A stretch of DNA of 5,641 nucleotides from Anaerolineales bacterium (GTDB taxonomy: Bacteria; Chloroflexota; Anaerolineae; Anaerolineales; E44-bin32), in assembly GCA_030642885.1 (NCBI GenBank), contig DAOWMX010000156.1, forward strand, positions 1 to 5,641, given 5' to 3'. Under the pieces are notes generated by a model, which was not told where the DNA came from, searched no databases, and was given only the letters and a program-made list of their open reading frames with translations. The translations under genes were made by a program, and so were the position numbers. Each line of letters starts with the position of its first letter. The stretch's first letter is position 1. Positions 1 through 5,553 of the stretch are shown here, piece by piece.

Positions 1-1
1 G

Positions 2-286
2 CGGTGGAGCAACGAGTTCGTGAAGCGGGCGGAGGCAATGCCGGGTCTGCGCCGGGTGAGCGTGAGCAGGGTGGCTGGAGGGCCCTCGGGGGAAGTGGAT
101 TTGCATATGGTGCATGAGTTCTATTTCGATGATTTGCAGGCGCTGCAACATGCGCTCGCCTCGCCTGAAGGCCAGATCGCGGGCAAGGCGCTGATGTCCT
201 TTGCCGCAGAACACGTGACCTTGTGCTTTGCTGAGCACATGGAGGAGGCTCGCGGAGAGGGTTGCCCTGCTGCAGAACTGGAATGA
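2..286 (+). CDS. EthD-family protein, 5' end outside the window
   Basis: The reading frame is open from the first bases, before the GTG at 20, so the gene starts upstream and only its last 94 codons are seen. EthD-family proteins are about 100-residue ferredoxin-like alpha/beta-barrel dimers, named for an accessory protein of ethyl tert-butyl ether degradation. Most members have no assigned reaction. The visible part fits the family: a Trp at the window edge, then 'MPGLRR', a 'GGPSGEVDLH' loop, the 'EFYFDD' strand, and 'ALASPEGQ' leading into the last helix. By remembered family alignment, the usual His after the Trp ('W-x-x-x-H') reads 'WSNEF' here, so that residue appears to be Phe. The GTG at 20 would cut off the first strand and has no good ribosome site. 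The gene is 69 nt ahead of the next start and may be the end of an upstream operon. Family call fairly sure; role unknown. Confidence 0.72.
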   Translation, partial: RWSNEFVKRAEAMPGLRRVSVSRVAGGPSGEVDLHMVHEFYFDDLQALQHALASPEGQIAGKALMSFAAEHVTLCFAEHMEEARGEGCPAAELE

Positions 287-340
287 CCCATTGCCTGGTG
301 ATTGGGTTCAATAATTTGTATGAAGCTTATCCCCCCTGGG

Positions 341-348
341 AAAAGGAG
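341..348 (+). promoter_or_regulatory. Shine-Dalgarno that sets the YbaK-family start
   Basis: AAAAGGAG lies 7 nt ahead of an in-frame GTG at 356. The longer in-frame candidates, TTG at 302 and ATG at 320, have no comparable purine tract in front of them. The protein from 356 begins 'MLTPSDLAHFL', which is where members of this family normally begin. The site therefore argues for GTG 356 as the true start. Confidence 0.7.
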
Positions 349-355
349 TTTCAAG

Positions 356-835
356 GTGCTTACGCCTTCGGATTTGGCACACTTTCTTCGAGAAAGAGGT
401 TTGCGCGCCGAGCTTCTTGCTCTGTCGATGAAGATGCCCACTGTCGAGGCTGCGGCGGAGGCTGTTGGGACATCATCACAAAAGATCGTCAAATCGCTGC
501 TCTTTATGGTTGACGACCGACCTGTGCTGGCCATAACATCGGGAGCAAACCGGATCGACCGCAGACGAATAGCAAAAAACTTCGGGGTGGGTCGTAAACG
601 GGTACGACTTGCCGATGAGAACCAGGTACAGACCGCAACCGGCTACCCCGTCGGCGCAGTGCCTCCGTTTGGTCATCCTGAGCCGCTGCTGACACTCATC
701 GACTCCGGTGTCCTGAAACACGATGTAGTCTACGCTGGAGGAGGAGCCAGCGATCATTTAATGAGGGTGGAGACAGCGGAAATCCTGAGCGTCACGCAGG
801 GCGAGGTGCTGGAACTGGTAGATCGATCGGAATAG
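356..835 (+). CDS. YbaK/EbsC-family aminoacyl-tRNA deacylase
   Basis: This is a free-standing editing domain of the YbaK/ProX (INS) superfamily. Such cytosolic enzymes hydrolyse mischarged tRNA, classically Cys-tRNA(Pro) by YbaK or Ala-tRNA(Pro) by ProX-type proteins, and so protect translation fidelity. From GTG 356 the protein has 159 residues, the usual size. Visible motifs are 'TVEAAAEAVG' (29-38), the invariant lysine K46 in 'IVKSLLF', 'RLADENQV' (84-91), 'TGYPVGAVPPFGH' (95-107) containing the substrate-pocket G-x-x-x-P loop at 100-104, and 'VYAGGG' (125-130). All key elements are intact. The start was chosen because of the AAAAGGAG at 341-348; a longer version from TTG 302 adds 18 residues unlike the family. 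It sits 22 nt before the M23 peptidase gene, so the two may share a transcript. Family very likely; whether Cys, Ala or another residue is the edited amino acid cannot be read from sequence. Confidence 0.93.
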   Translation: MLTPSDLAHFLRERGLRAELLALSMKMPTVEAAAEAVGTSSQKIVKSLLFMVDDRPVLAITSGANRIDRRRIAKNFGVGRKRVRLADENQVQTATGYPVGAVPPFGHPEPLLTLIDSGVLKHDVVYAGGGASDHLMRVETAEILSVTQGEVLELVDRSE

Positions 836-857
836 CAGGCGGCTGATAAAGTCAGGT

Positions 858-1607
858 GTGAGTGGAAGTATGAATGGGATGAGGTTAGGCGAGAGAAAAA
901 AGCGCATCGGATTAGGCTTGTCGATTCTGGCGGTCATCGCCATGGTCGTCGGCTATTCGATCTTCCGGCGCGTCCGCCCATCCGCGATTCGTCTTCAGCG
1001 ATTGCGCCAATTTTGGGTTGACCCAGCTGCCCATTCTGAGTGGATGATTAATTCTGGCGATCATTGCGGAGATGCTCCTTTTGTCATGCCGACAGATGGC
1101 CTAATCGGATTCTTCTGGGGGGATTCCTTCGCGCCCGGGCATACCCACCAGGGGATCGACATCTTCGGCCCCACCGGTCCGGACGGTCTGGGTCAGACGC
1201 CGGTCGTAGCTGCCTATAACGGCTACCTCACGCGGCTCCCGGATTGGCGCTCCTCCGTAATCATACGCATCCCCTCTGATCCTCTCCGACCGGAAAGACA
1301 GATATGGATGTATTACACACACCTGGCGGATGCTGAGGGAGGCTCGTTTATCGTGGATGATTTTCCGCCGGGAACCATGGATGTTTATGTGAAGGCAGGG
1401 ACTCTTCTGGGGTATCAGGGGAATTACTCCGCAGACCCAAATAACCCCACCGGCATGCATCTGCACTTTTCGATCGTAAAAGATGATGGTCACGGACAGT
1501 ACTTGAACGAACTCGAGATCCGTAATACGCTCGATCCTAGCCCCTACCTGGGTATCGAAGTGAATGCCAGTCGCGCCGGAGATCAGCCCGCAGTTTGTGC
1601 TCGGTAA
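858..1607 (+). CDS. Membrane-anchored M23 (LytM-type) metallopeptidase
   Basis: This is a 249-residue protein from GTG 858. An N-terminal basic patch (RKKR, 13-16) precedes one hydrophobic segment (17-36) with no clear cleavage site. That suggests a signal anchor with the catalytic domain outside the membrane. The M23/LytM active site is complete. H97 and D101 (H-x-x-x-D in 'HTHQGID') with H203 would bind zinc. H155 ('YYTHL') and H201 ('MHLHF', H-x-H) are the catalytic histidines. Family members cut peptide cross-links of peptidoglycan, in wall remodelling or lysis, though some act on other proteins. C70 and C247 are the only cysteines and could pair outside the cell. ATG 870 and ATG 879 are alternative starts and no ribosome site decides among the three; the shorter forms keep the anchor. 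The gene follows the deacylase by 22 nt. Fold and class confident, substrate unknown. Confidence 0.9.
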   Translation: MSGSMNGMRLGERKKRIGLGLSILAVIAMVVGYSIFRRVRPSAIRLQRLRQFWVDPAAHSEWMINSGDHCGDAPFVMPTDGLIGFFWGDSFAPGHTHQGIDIFGPTGPDGLGQTPVVAAYNGYLTRLPDWRSSVIIRIPSDPLRPERQIWMYYTHLADAEGGSFIVDDFPPGTMDVYVKAGTLLGYQGNYSADPNNPTGMHLHFSIVKDDGHGQYLNELEIRNTLDPSPYLGIEVNASRAGDQPAVCAR

Positions 1608-1673
1608 TGCGCGAGGCCGATGATGACACCATGCCCATGATAAGGTTACTGGGAGGTGGATAAGCAGGCGATC

Positions 1674-1691
1674 GGCGAGATGCTTCTCGCC
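1674..1691 (+). other. Hairpin between the peptidase and methyltransferase genes
   Basis: GGCGAGA (1674-1680) and TCTCGCC (1685-1691) form a perfect GC-rich 7-bp stem closed by the tetraloop TGCT. It lies 67 nt after the peptidase stop and 56 nt before the methyltransferase start. No T-tract follows, so it is not a standard intrinsic terminator. It may be a weak attenuator, a Rho-linked 3' end, or chance. The rest of the 140-nt gap shows no convincing promoter. Confidence 0.3.
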
Positions 1692-1747
1692 CCGCCGAAC
1701 CGCAGCCAGCAGACGAGAAGCTCAATTCGAGCATTGGAAGCAAGTTA

Positions 1748-2542
1748 ATGAGCACCCTGTCAGATCAATATCGAGACTCTTCGCGTTTGGATGCAAGGTT
1801 TCGTTTACACAGAGATTTCAGCACGAGCCAACAGCCATTCACTCAATGGGTTTTCGACAAATTTGATTTCACGGCGACAACATCCATTCTGGACATCGGT
1901 TGTGGCCCAGGCTACCTGTGGGTGGAGAATCGAGAGAGGATTCACCCTGAGTGGGAGGTCGTGCTGGTCGACCGTTCGTTCGGAATGCTGGTCGAAGCGC
2001 ACAAAAATCTCCGGGATATTGGGCTAAAAGTTCGGTGGATAAACGGCGATGCACAGGCGCTGCCGCTTGATGGGTGCGCTTTTGATGTTGTTGTGGCGAA
2101 TCATATGCTCTATCACGTAGAGGATAGACCGGGTGTGCTGGCAGAGATAAGCCGAGTAACGAAACCCGATGGGCGTCTTTATGCAGCAACCAATGGGCGA
2201 GCGCATCTACTTGAAATTCGAGAACTTATCGAGCGGTTTCAACTCAACAGTTCAATCTTGACACATCATAACGCCTTCAGTTTGGAGAACGGCGAAGAAC
2301 AGCTCCGCGGTTCGTTCAAACGGGTCTCATGTGTAAAGTTTGATGATTCGCTTGAGGTAACCGAAGTTGAGCCGATCATAGCTTACATTCAATCAGGATT
2401 ATCCCCGGAGGAGCTAGCCGCAAACGCAGAAGGACTGCAGGACATACAGGTGTTCATAGGTAGGCAGCTTAATAAAGAGGGCGTCATTCGGATCCGCAAG
2501 GAGACTGGAATGTTCATCGCCGAGAAGCCGCTCCCGGTTTAG
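1748..2542 (+). CDS. Class I SAM-dependent methyltransferase
   Basis: This 264-residue cytosolic enzyme has a Rossmann-type methyltransferase domain of the Methyltransf_11/25 kind. Motif I is 'ILDIGCGPG' (47-55), the glycine loop that binds S-adenosylmethionine. D75 at the end of the next strand ('VLVDRS') is the expected ribose-hydroxyl ligand. 'GDAQALPL' (100-107) is the adenine-side acidic loop, and 'FDVVVANHMLYHV' (112-124) is motif IV. 'RVTKPDGRLYAAT' follows as the strand 5 region. The C-terminal third, from about residue 155, is variable and probably forms the acceptor pocket. It has no feature that names the substrate, which could be a small metabolite, lipid quinone or other molecule. 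The ATG is preceded by GGAAG (1736-1740) at 7 nt. The 140-nt gap before it and the hairpin just after its stop suggest a single-gene unit. Family call secure, substrate unknown. Confidence 0.9.
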   Translation: MSTLSDQYRDSSRLDARFRLHRDFSTSQQPFTQWVFDKFDFTATTSILDIGCGPGYLWVENRERIHPEWEVVLVDRSFGMLVEAHKNLRDIGLKVRWINGDAQALPLDGCAFDVVVANHMLYHVEDRPGVLAEISRVTKPDGRLYAATNGRAHLLEIRELIERFQLNSSILTHHNAFSLENGEEQLRGSFKRVSCVKFDDSLEVTEVEPIIAYIQSGLSPEELAANAEGLQDIQVFIGRQLNKEGVIRIRKETGMFIAEKPLPV

Positions 2543-2552
2543 CCATGATTCA

Positions 2553-2586
2553 TCTCCATGATCCCACAAGGAAACGATCATGGAGA
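2553..2586 (+). other. Perfect 11-bp hairpin just after the methyltransferase stop
   Basis: TCTCCATGATC (2553-2563) and GATCATGGAGA (2576-2586) are exact reverse complements with a 12-nt loop. The stem begins 11 nt after the stop codon. There is no T-tract on the 3' side (CCAAAGC follows), so a classic intrinsic terminator is not supported. The loop contains AAGGA (2568-2572), and an ATG (2580-2582) sits in the 3' arm at ribosome-site spacing. The structure could stabilise the mRNA 3' end, end transcription with Rho, bind a dimeric regulator as DNA, or hide a small leader ORF. Confidence 0.5.
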
Positions 2587-2609
2587 CCAAAGCTACACAA
2601 TGGGCGTAG
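2580..2609 (+). other. Possible 9-residue leader ORF (METKATQWA)
   Basis: An ATG with AAGGA 7 nt upstream opens a nine-codon frame that ends at TAG 2607-2609. Its start codon lies inside the 3' arm of the 2553-2586 hairpin, so folding would hide it. It could be a leader peptide ahead of the gene at 2785, the start of a decayed gene, or a chance arrangement. No run of a single amino acid points to attenuation control. Low confidence. Confidence 0.15.
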
Positions 2610-2631
2610 CGCGGGCGCGGTTCTGTCGACG

Positions 2632-2637
2632 TATAAT
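2632..2637 (+). promoter_or_regulatory. Consensus -10-like TATAAT in the 242-nt gap
   Basis: TATAAT matches the sigma-70 -10 consensus exactly and lies about 148 nt before the HicB/DinB gene. The stretch where a -35 box would sit (about 2608-2615, GC-rich) does not resemble TTGACA, and there is no TG extension. It is the best promoter candidate in the 2543-2784 gap but remains weak. Confidence 0.2.
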
Positions 2638-2784
2638 AGTCGCAATAAGTAACTGCGGCACCGTAGATGTTAATTGAACACCATGCGTGAATACAGTAGG
2701 CGAATCCTTGATGTTCTCAGGGATATAGCTTTTCAAAATACGAGCCGGCGCTGTTCCCACATCGAGGCGGAATGAGGGCTTGAA

Positions 2785-3459
2785 ATGGCTTACATTGTCT
2801 GTGCAGAAGAAAACCAGAACCTGTGGATTGCACATGTCCCCGATCTGCCTGGATGTTTCGCCAGCAATGAAAACCGCGAGACGGCTATACAGGCGGTACC
2901 GGCAGCGATCGACAATTATCTCGATTGGTGCAAAAAGCATGGAATTCACGTAACGGGCCTCTCGTCGCCGATGATCGTATCAGAGGTGATTCGAGCCTGG
3001 GAATTCGAAGACGGCCATATGGTGAATGCTTTCTTCGCCGCTGACCGCCCACCTCTCATTGACGCTGAGATCAGCGAGTTCAAGCTCCTGCTCGAGACGA
3101 CGTATGAAGATTTACTCGCTTCAGTGGGGGATGTCGATCCTGAGGATGCAAATAAGGTTTTACCGGGAGAGCAATGGTCACTTGAGGGAGTCCTGGAGCA
3201 TGTCGCCAGGTCAGAGTGGTGGTATTTAGATCGTCTCGGTTTGGCGTTCCCGCGCGAGGGGATTCCCGCTGATGCAAAACTCTTTCTGCGTGAAGTGCAT
3301 GCTCATATGCTCGTAACGTTGCCGGAGCTTCAAAAACGCGGGTGTGCCGTGACCCTGGCGGGCGAGACGTGGTCAGCACGGAAAGTGATGCGGCGGAGTC
3401 TTTGGCATCGCCGAGATCACACAACGCATATTGCCAAGCTGCGGCAGCGCCTGCGTTGA
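2785..3459 (+). CDS. HicB-like domain fused to a DinB-like four-helix domain
   Basis: This is a 224-residue two-domain protein. Residues 1-53 look like the HicB antitoxin-type fold: a strand 'MAYIVCAE', then 'WIAHVPDLPGCFAS' (14-27) with the signature PDLPGC, then a helix from about 31 to 51. There is no DNA-binding tail after it and no HicA toxin gene beside it. Residues 95-224 look like a DinB/YfiT-type metal-binding four-helix bundle. 'WSLEGVLEHVARSEWWYLDRL' spans 131-151 and supplies H139. 'WSARKVMRRSLWHRRDHTTHI' spans 196-216 and supplies the H208-x3-H212 pair. Those three histidines are the expected metal ligands. DinB-superfamily members include thiol-dependent transferases (mycothiol or bacillithiol) and many proteins of unknown role. 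The ATG is preceded by GAGGG (2774-2778) at 6 nt, and an in-frame TGA at 2773-2775 excludes a longer start. Domain calls rest on motifs; the function of the fusion is unknown. Confidence 0.82.
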   Translation: MAYIVCAEENQNLWIAHVPDLPGCFASNENRETAIQAVPAAIDNYLDWCKKHGIHVTGLSSPMIVSEVIRAWEFEDGHMVNAFFAADRPPLIDAEISEFKLLLETTYEDLLASVGDVDPEDANKVLPGEQWSLEGVLEHVARSEWWYLDRLGLAFPREGIPADAKLFLREVHAHMLVTLPELQKRGCAVTLAGETWSARKVMRRSLWHRRDHTTHIAKLRQRLR

Positions 3460-3526
3460 CGCGGATGGTCCGAGCCGCTCACATGCTTATTGCGGGGAAG
3501 AAAGAGACAACAGAAATCAATACCCA

Positions 3527-3582
3527 CCTACTGATGGTAGGCTGATGAAAGAGCAGCGGAACTGCTCATCGATCGGTAGGCT
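3527..3582 (+). repeat. Two small hairpins and an 8-bp direct repeat before the crotonase gene
   Basis: CCTAC/GTAGG (3527-3531 with 3537-3541, 5-nt loop) and GAGCAG/CTGCTC (3551-3556 with 3562-3567, 5-nt loop) stand side by side. GGTAGGCT occurs at 3536-3543 and again at 3575-3582, 39 nt apart, within a slightly longer imperfect match (GAT-GGTAGGCT versus GATCGGTAGGCT). No T-tract follows either hairpin. The array could be an operator or leader structure for the gene at 3619, or chance. The rest of the 159-nt gap (3460-3618) has no clear promoter. Confidence 0.3.
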
Positions 3583-3618
3583 CTGAATTCGCAGTCGATG
3601 CAATGACGGAGGTTATGT

Positions 3619-4392
3619 ATGTCCTATAAAAGTATCAAGACGGAAATCCACGATCGTGTGGGACTGATCCGAATCGATCGACCGAAGGCGCTAAATGCGC
3701 TTAACAGCACCGTTATGTCCGAATTGGGACAAGCGCTTAGTGTTTTCGATGCTGATTCCCAGATCGGCGCAATTGTCATTACCGGCGATTCGCGCGCCTT
3801 CGCCGCGGGGGCTGATATCAAAGAGATGGTCAACGCTACTGCTGCAGAGATGCTTCAATCCGAGCCAATCGAGCGTTGGGATTTGATCCGCGAAGTGAAA
3901 AAACCGATCATCGCCGCTGTTTCGGGGTGGTGTTTGGGGGGAGGGAACGAACTGGCTATGTCCTGCGATATGATTATTGCTTCGGAGACGGCTAAGTTTG
4001 GTCAACCAGAGATCAATATTGGCGTGATCCCTGGCGCAGGCGGTACTCAACGGCTCACTCGTGCGGTAGGAAAAGCGCTGGCGATGGAGATGGTTCTCAA
4101 CAATCGACACCTGAATGCCGAGGAAGCTTATGGGTATGGGTTGGTTAACCGCGTCGTCCCCGAGGAGATATATCTCGATGAGGCGCTCAAGCTGGCAGAT
4201 GAGATCGCCAAACGGGCGCCTATTGCTGTGAGTATGGGAAAGGAAATGGTTAACCAGGCGTTCGAATCTTTCCTTGCTGGCGGTATGGCGGATGAGCGCC
4301 GAAGTTTCTATTTCCTATTCAGCACGGAAGACCAGAAGGAAGGCATGCGCGCCTTCATGGAGAAACGCGAAGCGGAGTGGAAGGGGAAATAG
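3619..4392 (+). CDS. Enoyl-CoA hydratase (crotonase family)
   Basis: This 257-residue protein has the standard length and order of the crotonase fold. Cytosolic members add water to trans-2-enoyl-CoA in fatty-acid beta-oxidation and related acyl-CoA routes. 'RIDRPKALNALN' (18-29) opens the core. 'AFAAGADIKEM' (60-70) gives the first oxyanion-hole NH and CoA contact. 'GWCLGGGNELAMSCD' (103-117) gives the second oxyanion glycine and catalytic E111. 'GQPEINIGVIPGAGGTQRL' (128-146) gives catalytic E131. Both glutamates that define true hydratases are present, which favours hydratase over the isomerase, dehalogenase or naphthoate-synthase branches. The C-terminal helix 'FMEKREAEWKGK' is typical. 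The ATG has GGAGG (3608-3612) 6 nt upstream; an overlapping ATG at 3615 is out of frame. No other beta-oxidation gene is beside it, so the chain-length preference and pathway are unresolved. Confidence 0.95.
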   Translation: MSYKSIKTEIHDRVGLIRIDRPKALNALNSTVMSELGQALSVFDADSQIGAIVITGDSRAFAAGADIKEMVNATAAEMLQSEPIERWDLIREVKKPIIAAVSGWCLGGGNELAMSCDMIIASETAKFGQPEINIGVIPGAGGTQRLTRAVGKALAMEMVLNNRHLNAEEAYGYGLVNRVVPEEIYLDEALKLADEIAKRAPIAVSMGKEMVNQAFESFLAGGMADERRSFYFLFSTEDQKEGMRAFMEKREAEWKGK

Positions 4393-4417
4393 GCGAACCG
4401 GCACAAGGCCCTGTAAA

Positions 4418-4437
4418 AAGGAGCTGAGTAAGCCCTT
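4418..4437. terminator. Weak terminator-like hairpin between the crotonase and acetyltransferase genes
   Basis: AAGG-(A)-GCT (4418-4425) pairs with AGC-CCTT (4431-4437) as a 7-bp stem with one bulged A and the loop GAGTA. On the + strand it is preceded by AAAAA but has no T-tract directly after it. On the - strand the same hairpin is followed by TTTTT. It may partly end the crotonase transcript, 26 nt after its stop, or be chance. The remainder of the 98-nt gap includes the palindrome TTAATTAA (4453-4460). Confidence 0.25.
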
Positions 4438-4490
4438 CTGAACCCTCGTTTCTTAATTAAGGTCGCAGAATTCCGGTCAACTGAGGTTCT

Positions 4491-5318
4491 ATGCTCACAT
4501 ACCGACAATTTGTCAAAGCTTTAAAAGAGAGCGGACTCAACTACAACAGCCGGGTGATCGCTCATAGCAGCCTTTCTTCTCCAACACAAGTGTCTGGCGG
4601 GGCAGAGACGATTGTCGGCGCTCTGGCGGCGACTTGTGAAGCGGTGATGATGCCGGCGTTCACAGAGCGCACGACCATCATCCCGCCATTCGGGCCGCCC
4701 GACAACGCACTCGAGTATGGTTCGGAGACAGACAGGAATCAAGAGGCCGAGATATTCCATCCGGAATTGCCGGTTGACTCCGAGCTTGGACAGGTCTCAG
4801 AAGTCATGCGCGGCCACCCGCAGGCGCAACGCTCCAATCACCCCGTTCTCTCGTTCGTAGGCATCAATCTCGAGGAGGCGCTGCAAAGCCAGACGATCGA
4901 TGAACCATTTGCGCCGATCGGATGGCTGGCAGAATTCGATGGTGATGTGCTGTTGATCGACACAGACCACCGTTCGAATGTGAGTTTGCACAGGGCTGAA
5001 AGGCTGGCTGGGCGTAAGGGCTTTATCCGTTGGGCGCTAACGGAAAAAGGGGTTGTTGAATGCAGGAATATGCCGGGCTGCACTGACGGTTTCGATGCTA
5101 TCCGGAGCCGACTCGAGGGAATCTCACACGCTGCTTTGTATGGTGGATTGAGGCTGGAGGTAGTCCCGGTCCGAGATCTGGTCAACGCCGCCGTGGGTTG
5201 GATTCGCGAGGATCCGCGGGCGCTGCTGTGCGATAGACCTTTTTGTCCTCGCTGCGCGGCTGTTCGGACATCGGTTCGTCAAGAAGACGCGTCTCTGGAT
5301 GATCGTGAGCAAGGCTAA
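4491..5318 (+). CDS. AAC(3)-family N-acetyltransferase, substrate unknown
   Basis: This 275-residue protein resembles the Antibiotic_NAT / AAC(3) family, whose known members transfer acetyl from acetyl-CoA to the 3-amino group of aminoglycosides. Shared landmarks are 'VIAHSSLSSPTQVSGGAETI' (22-41), 'VMMPAFTERT' (52-61), 'FHPELPVDSELGQVSEVMR' (89-107), 'RSNHPVLSF' (114-122), 'LLIDTDHRSNVSLHRAE' (154-170) with the conserved H167, and 'GCTDGF' (196-201). Two regions depart from classical resistance enzymes: the usual Gly-Thr before 'vMP' is absent (48-51 read TCEA), and the glycine/serine loop normally like 'GPGSPL' reads 'APIGWL' (141-146). The C-terminus has C247, C252 and C255, and C191/C197 lie earlier. 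Such relatives occur in genomes with no resistance link, so the native substrate is probably a cellular amine. The ATG has GAGG (4483-4486) at a short 4-nt spacing. Family likely; a resistance role is not supported. Confidence 0.85.
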   Translation: MLTYRQFVKALKESGLNYNSRVIAHSSLSSPTQVSGGAETIVGALAATCEAVMMPAFTERTTIIPPFGPPDNALEYGSETDRNQEAEIFHPELPVDSELGQVSEVMRGHPQAQRSNHPVLSFVGINLEEALQSQTIDEPFAPIGWLAEFDGDVLLIDTDHRSNVSLHRAERLAGRKGFIRWALTEKGVVECRNMPGCTDGFDAIRSRLEGISHAALYGGLRLEVVPVRDLVNAAVGWIREDPRALLCDRPFCPRCAAVRTSVRQEDASLDDREQG

Positions 5319-5494
5319 GAAAACACCACTTGAAGGCGCCTGTTCGTAGGCGATCTCATTTGGGACGGGCAGATTAGATGTTTTTCTCCAAAATGGCATT
5401 CGGCGTGTGCGGCGGGATATGTCGGTTTGCGTTCATCATCCCCAATTCACGAGAATTCCGCGTAAAAGTTAATCTGACCGCACTTAAATAATAG
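5319..5494. other. Intergenic stretch with one small + strand ORF
   Basis: This gap lies between the acetyltransferase stop and the terminator and holds no large gene. A short + strand frame runs from ATG 5378 (second ATG at 5393) to TAA 5489-5491. It has 37 codons and reads MFFSKMAFGVCGG at its start, ending three bases before the terminator stem. Its upstream purine stretch (GGGACGGG) is only a weak ribosome site and I do not recognise the peptide. A small 5-bp hairpin, CGCCT/AGGCG (5337-5341 with 5348-5352), lies just after the acetyltransferase stop. Nothing else is evident. Confidence 0.3.
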
Positions 5495-5524
5495 CGAGGC
5501 ATATTTACTCTATGCCCCGTTTTT
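5495..5524 (+). terminator. Intrinsic terminator, probably bidirectional
   Basis: CGAGGCATA (5495-5503) pairs with TATGCCCCG (5511-5519) as a 9-bp stem with one A-C mismatch and a 7-nt loop (TTTACTC). TTTTT follows at 5520-5524. On the - strand the same stem is followed by the moderately T-rich CTATTATTTAAG. It lies between two convergent genes, 176 nt after the acetyltransferase stop and 29 nt past the stop of the - strand gene, so it fits a shared terminator. Confidence 0.75.
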
Positions 5525-5553
5525 GTGTATTTAACTGCGGATTTCGAGGTGGG

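Noticed and set aside
121..534. 137-codon - strand frame across the EthD/YbaK region
   Set aside because: It is antisense to two well-supported + strand genes, rich in Ser, Ala and Lys, and shows no family motif or ribosome site.
1101..1493. 130-codon - strand frame inside the peptidase gene
   Set aside because: It lies fully antisense to the intact M23 catalytic domain and has no recognisable domain.
2785..2943. HicAB toxin-antitoxin system
   Set aside because: The HicB-like stretch is the first domain of a longer protein, and no HicA-like ORF of the needed size is adjacent on either strand.
2593..2949. 118-codon - strand frame covering the gap before the HicB/DinB gene
   Set aside because: It overlaps the HicB-like coding region antisense and reads as low-complexity unrecognisable sequence; no ribosome site seen.
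3342..3545. 67-codon + strand frame overlapping the end of the HicB/DinB gene
   Set aside because: More than half lies out of frame within the DinB-like C-terminus, and no ribosome site or homology is evident.
3691..4110. 139-codon - strand frame inside the crotonase gene
   Set aside because: It mirrors the codon pattern of a clearly real gene with intact catalytic residues; no independent support.
4491..5318. Aminoglycoside resistance gene
   Set aside because: The family matches, but cofactor-side loops differ from classical AAC(3) enzymes and there is no mobile-element or resistance context.
5124..5399. 91-codon - strand frame over the end of the acetyltransferase gene
   Set aside because: It is largely antisense to the conserved C-terminal part of the acetyltransferase, with no motif of its own.
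5440..5490. Possible insertion-sequence end around CACGAGAATTCCGCG
   Set aside because: It vaguely recalled a transposon terminal repeat, but no inverted partner, transposase or target duplication is present in the window.
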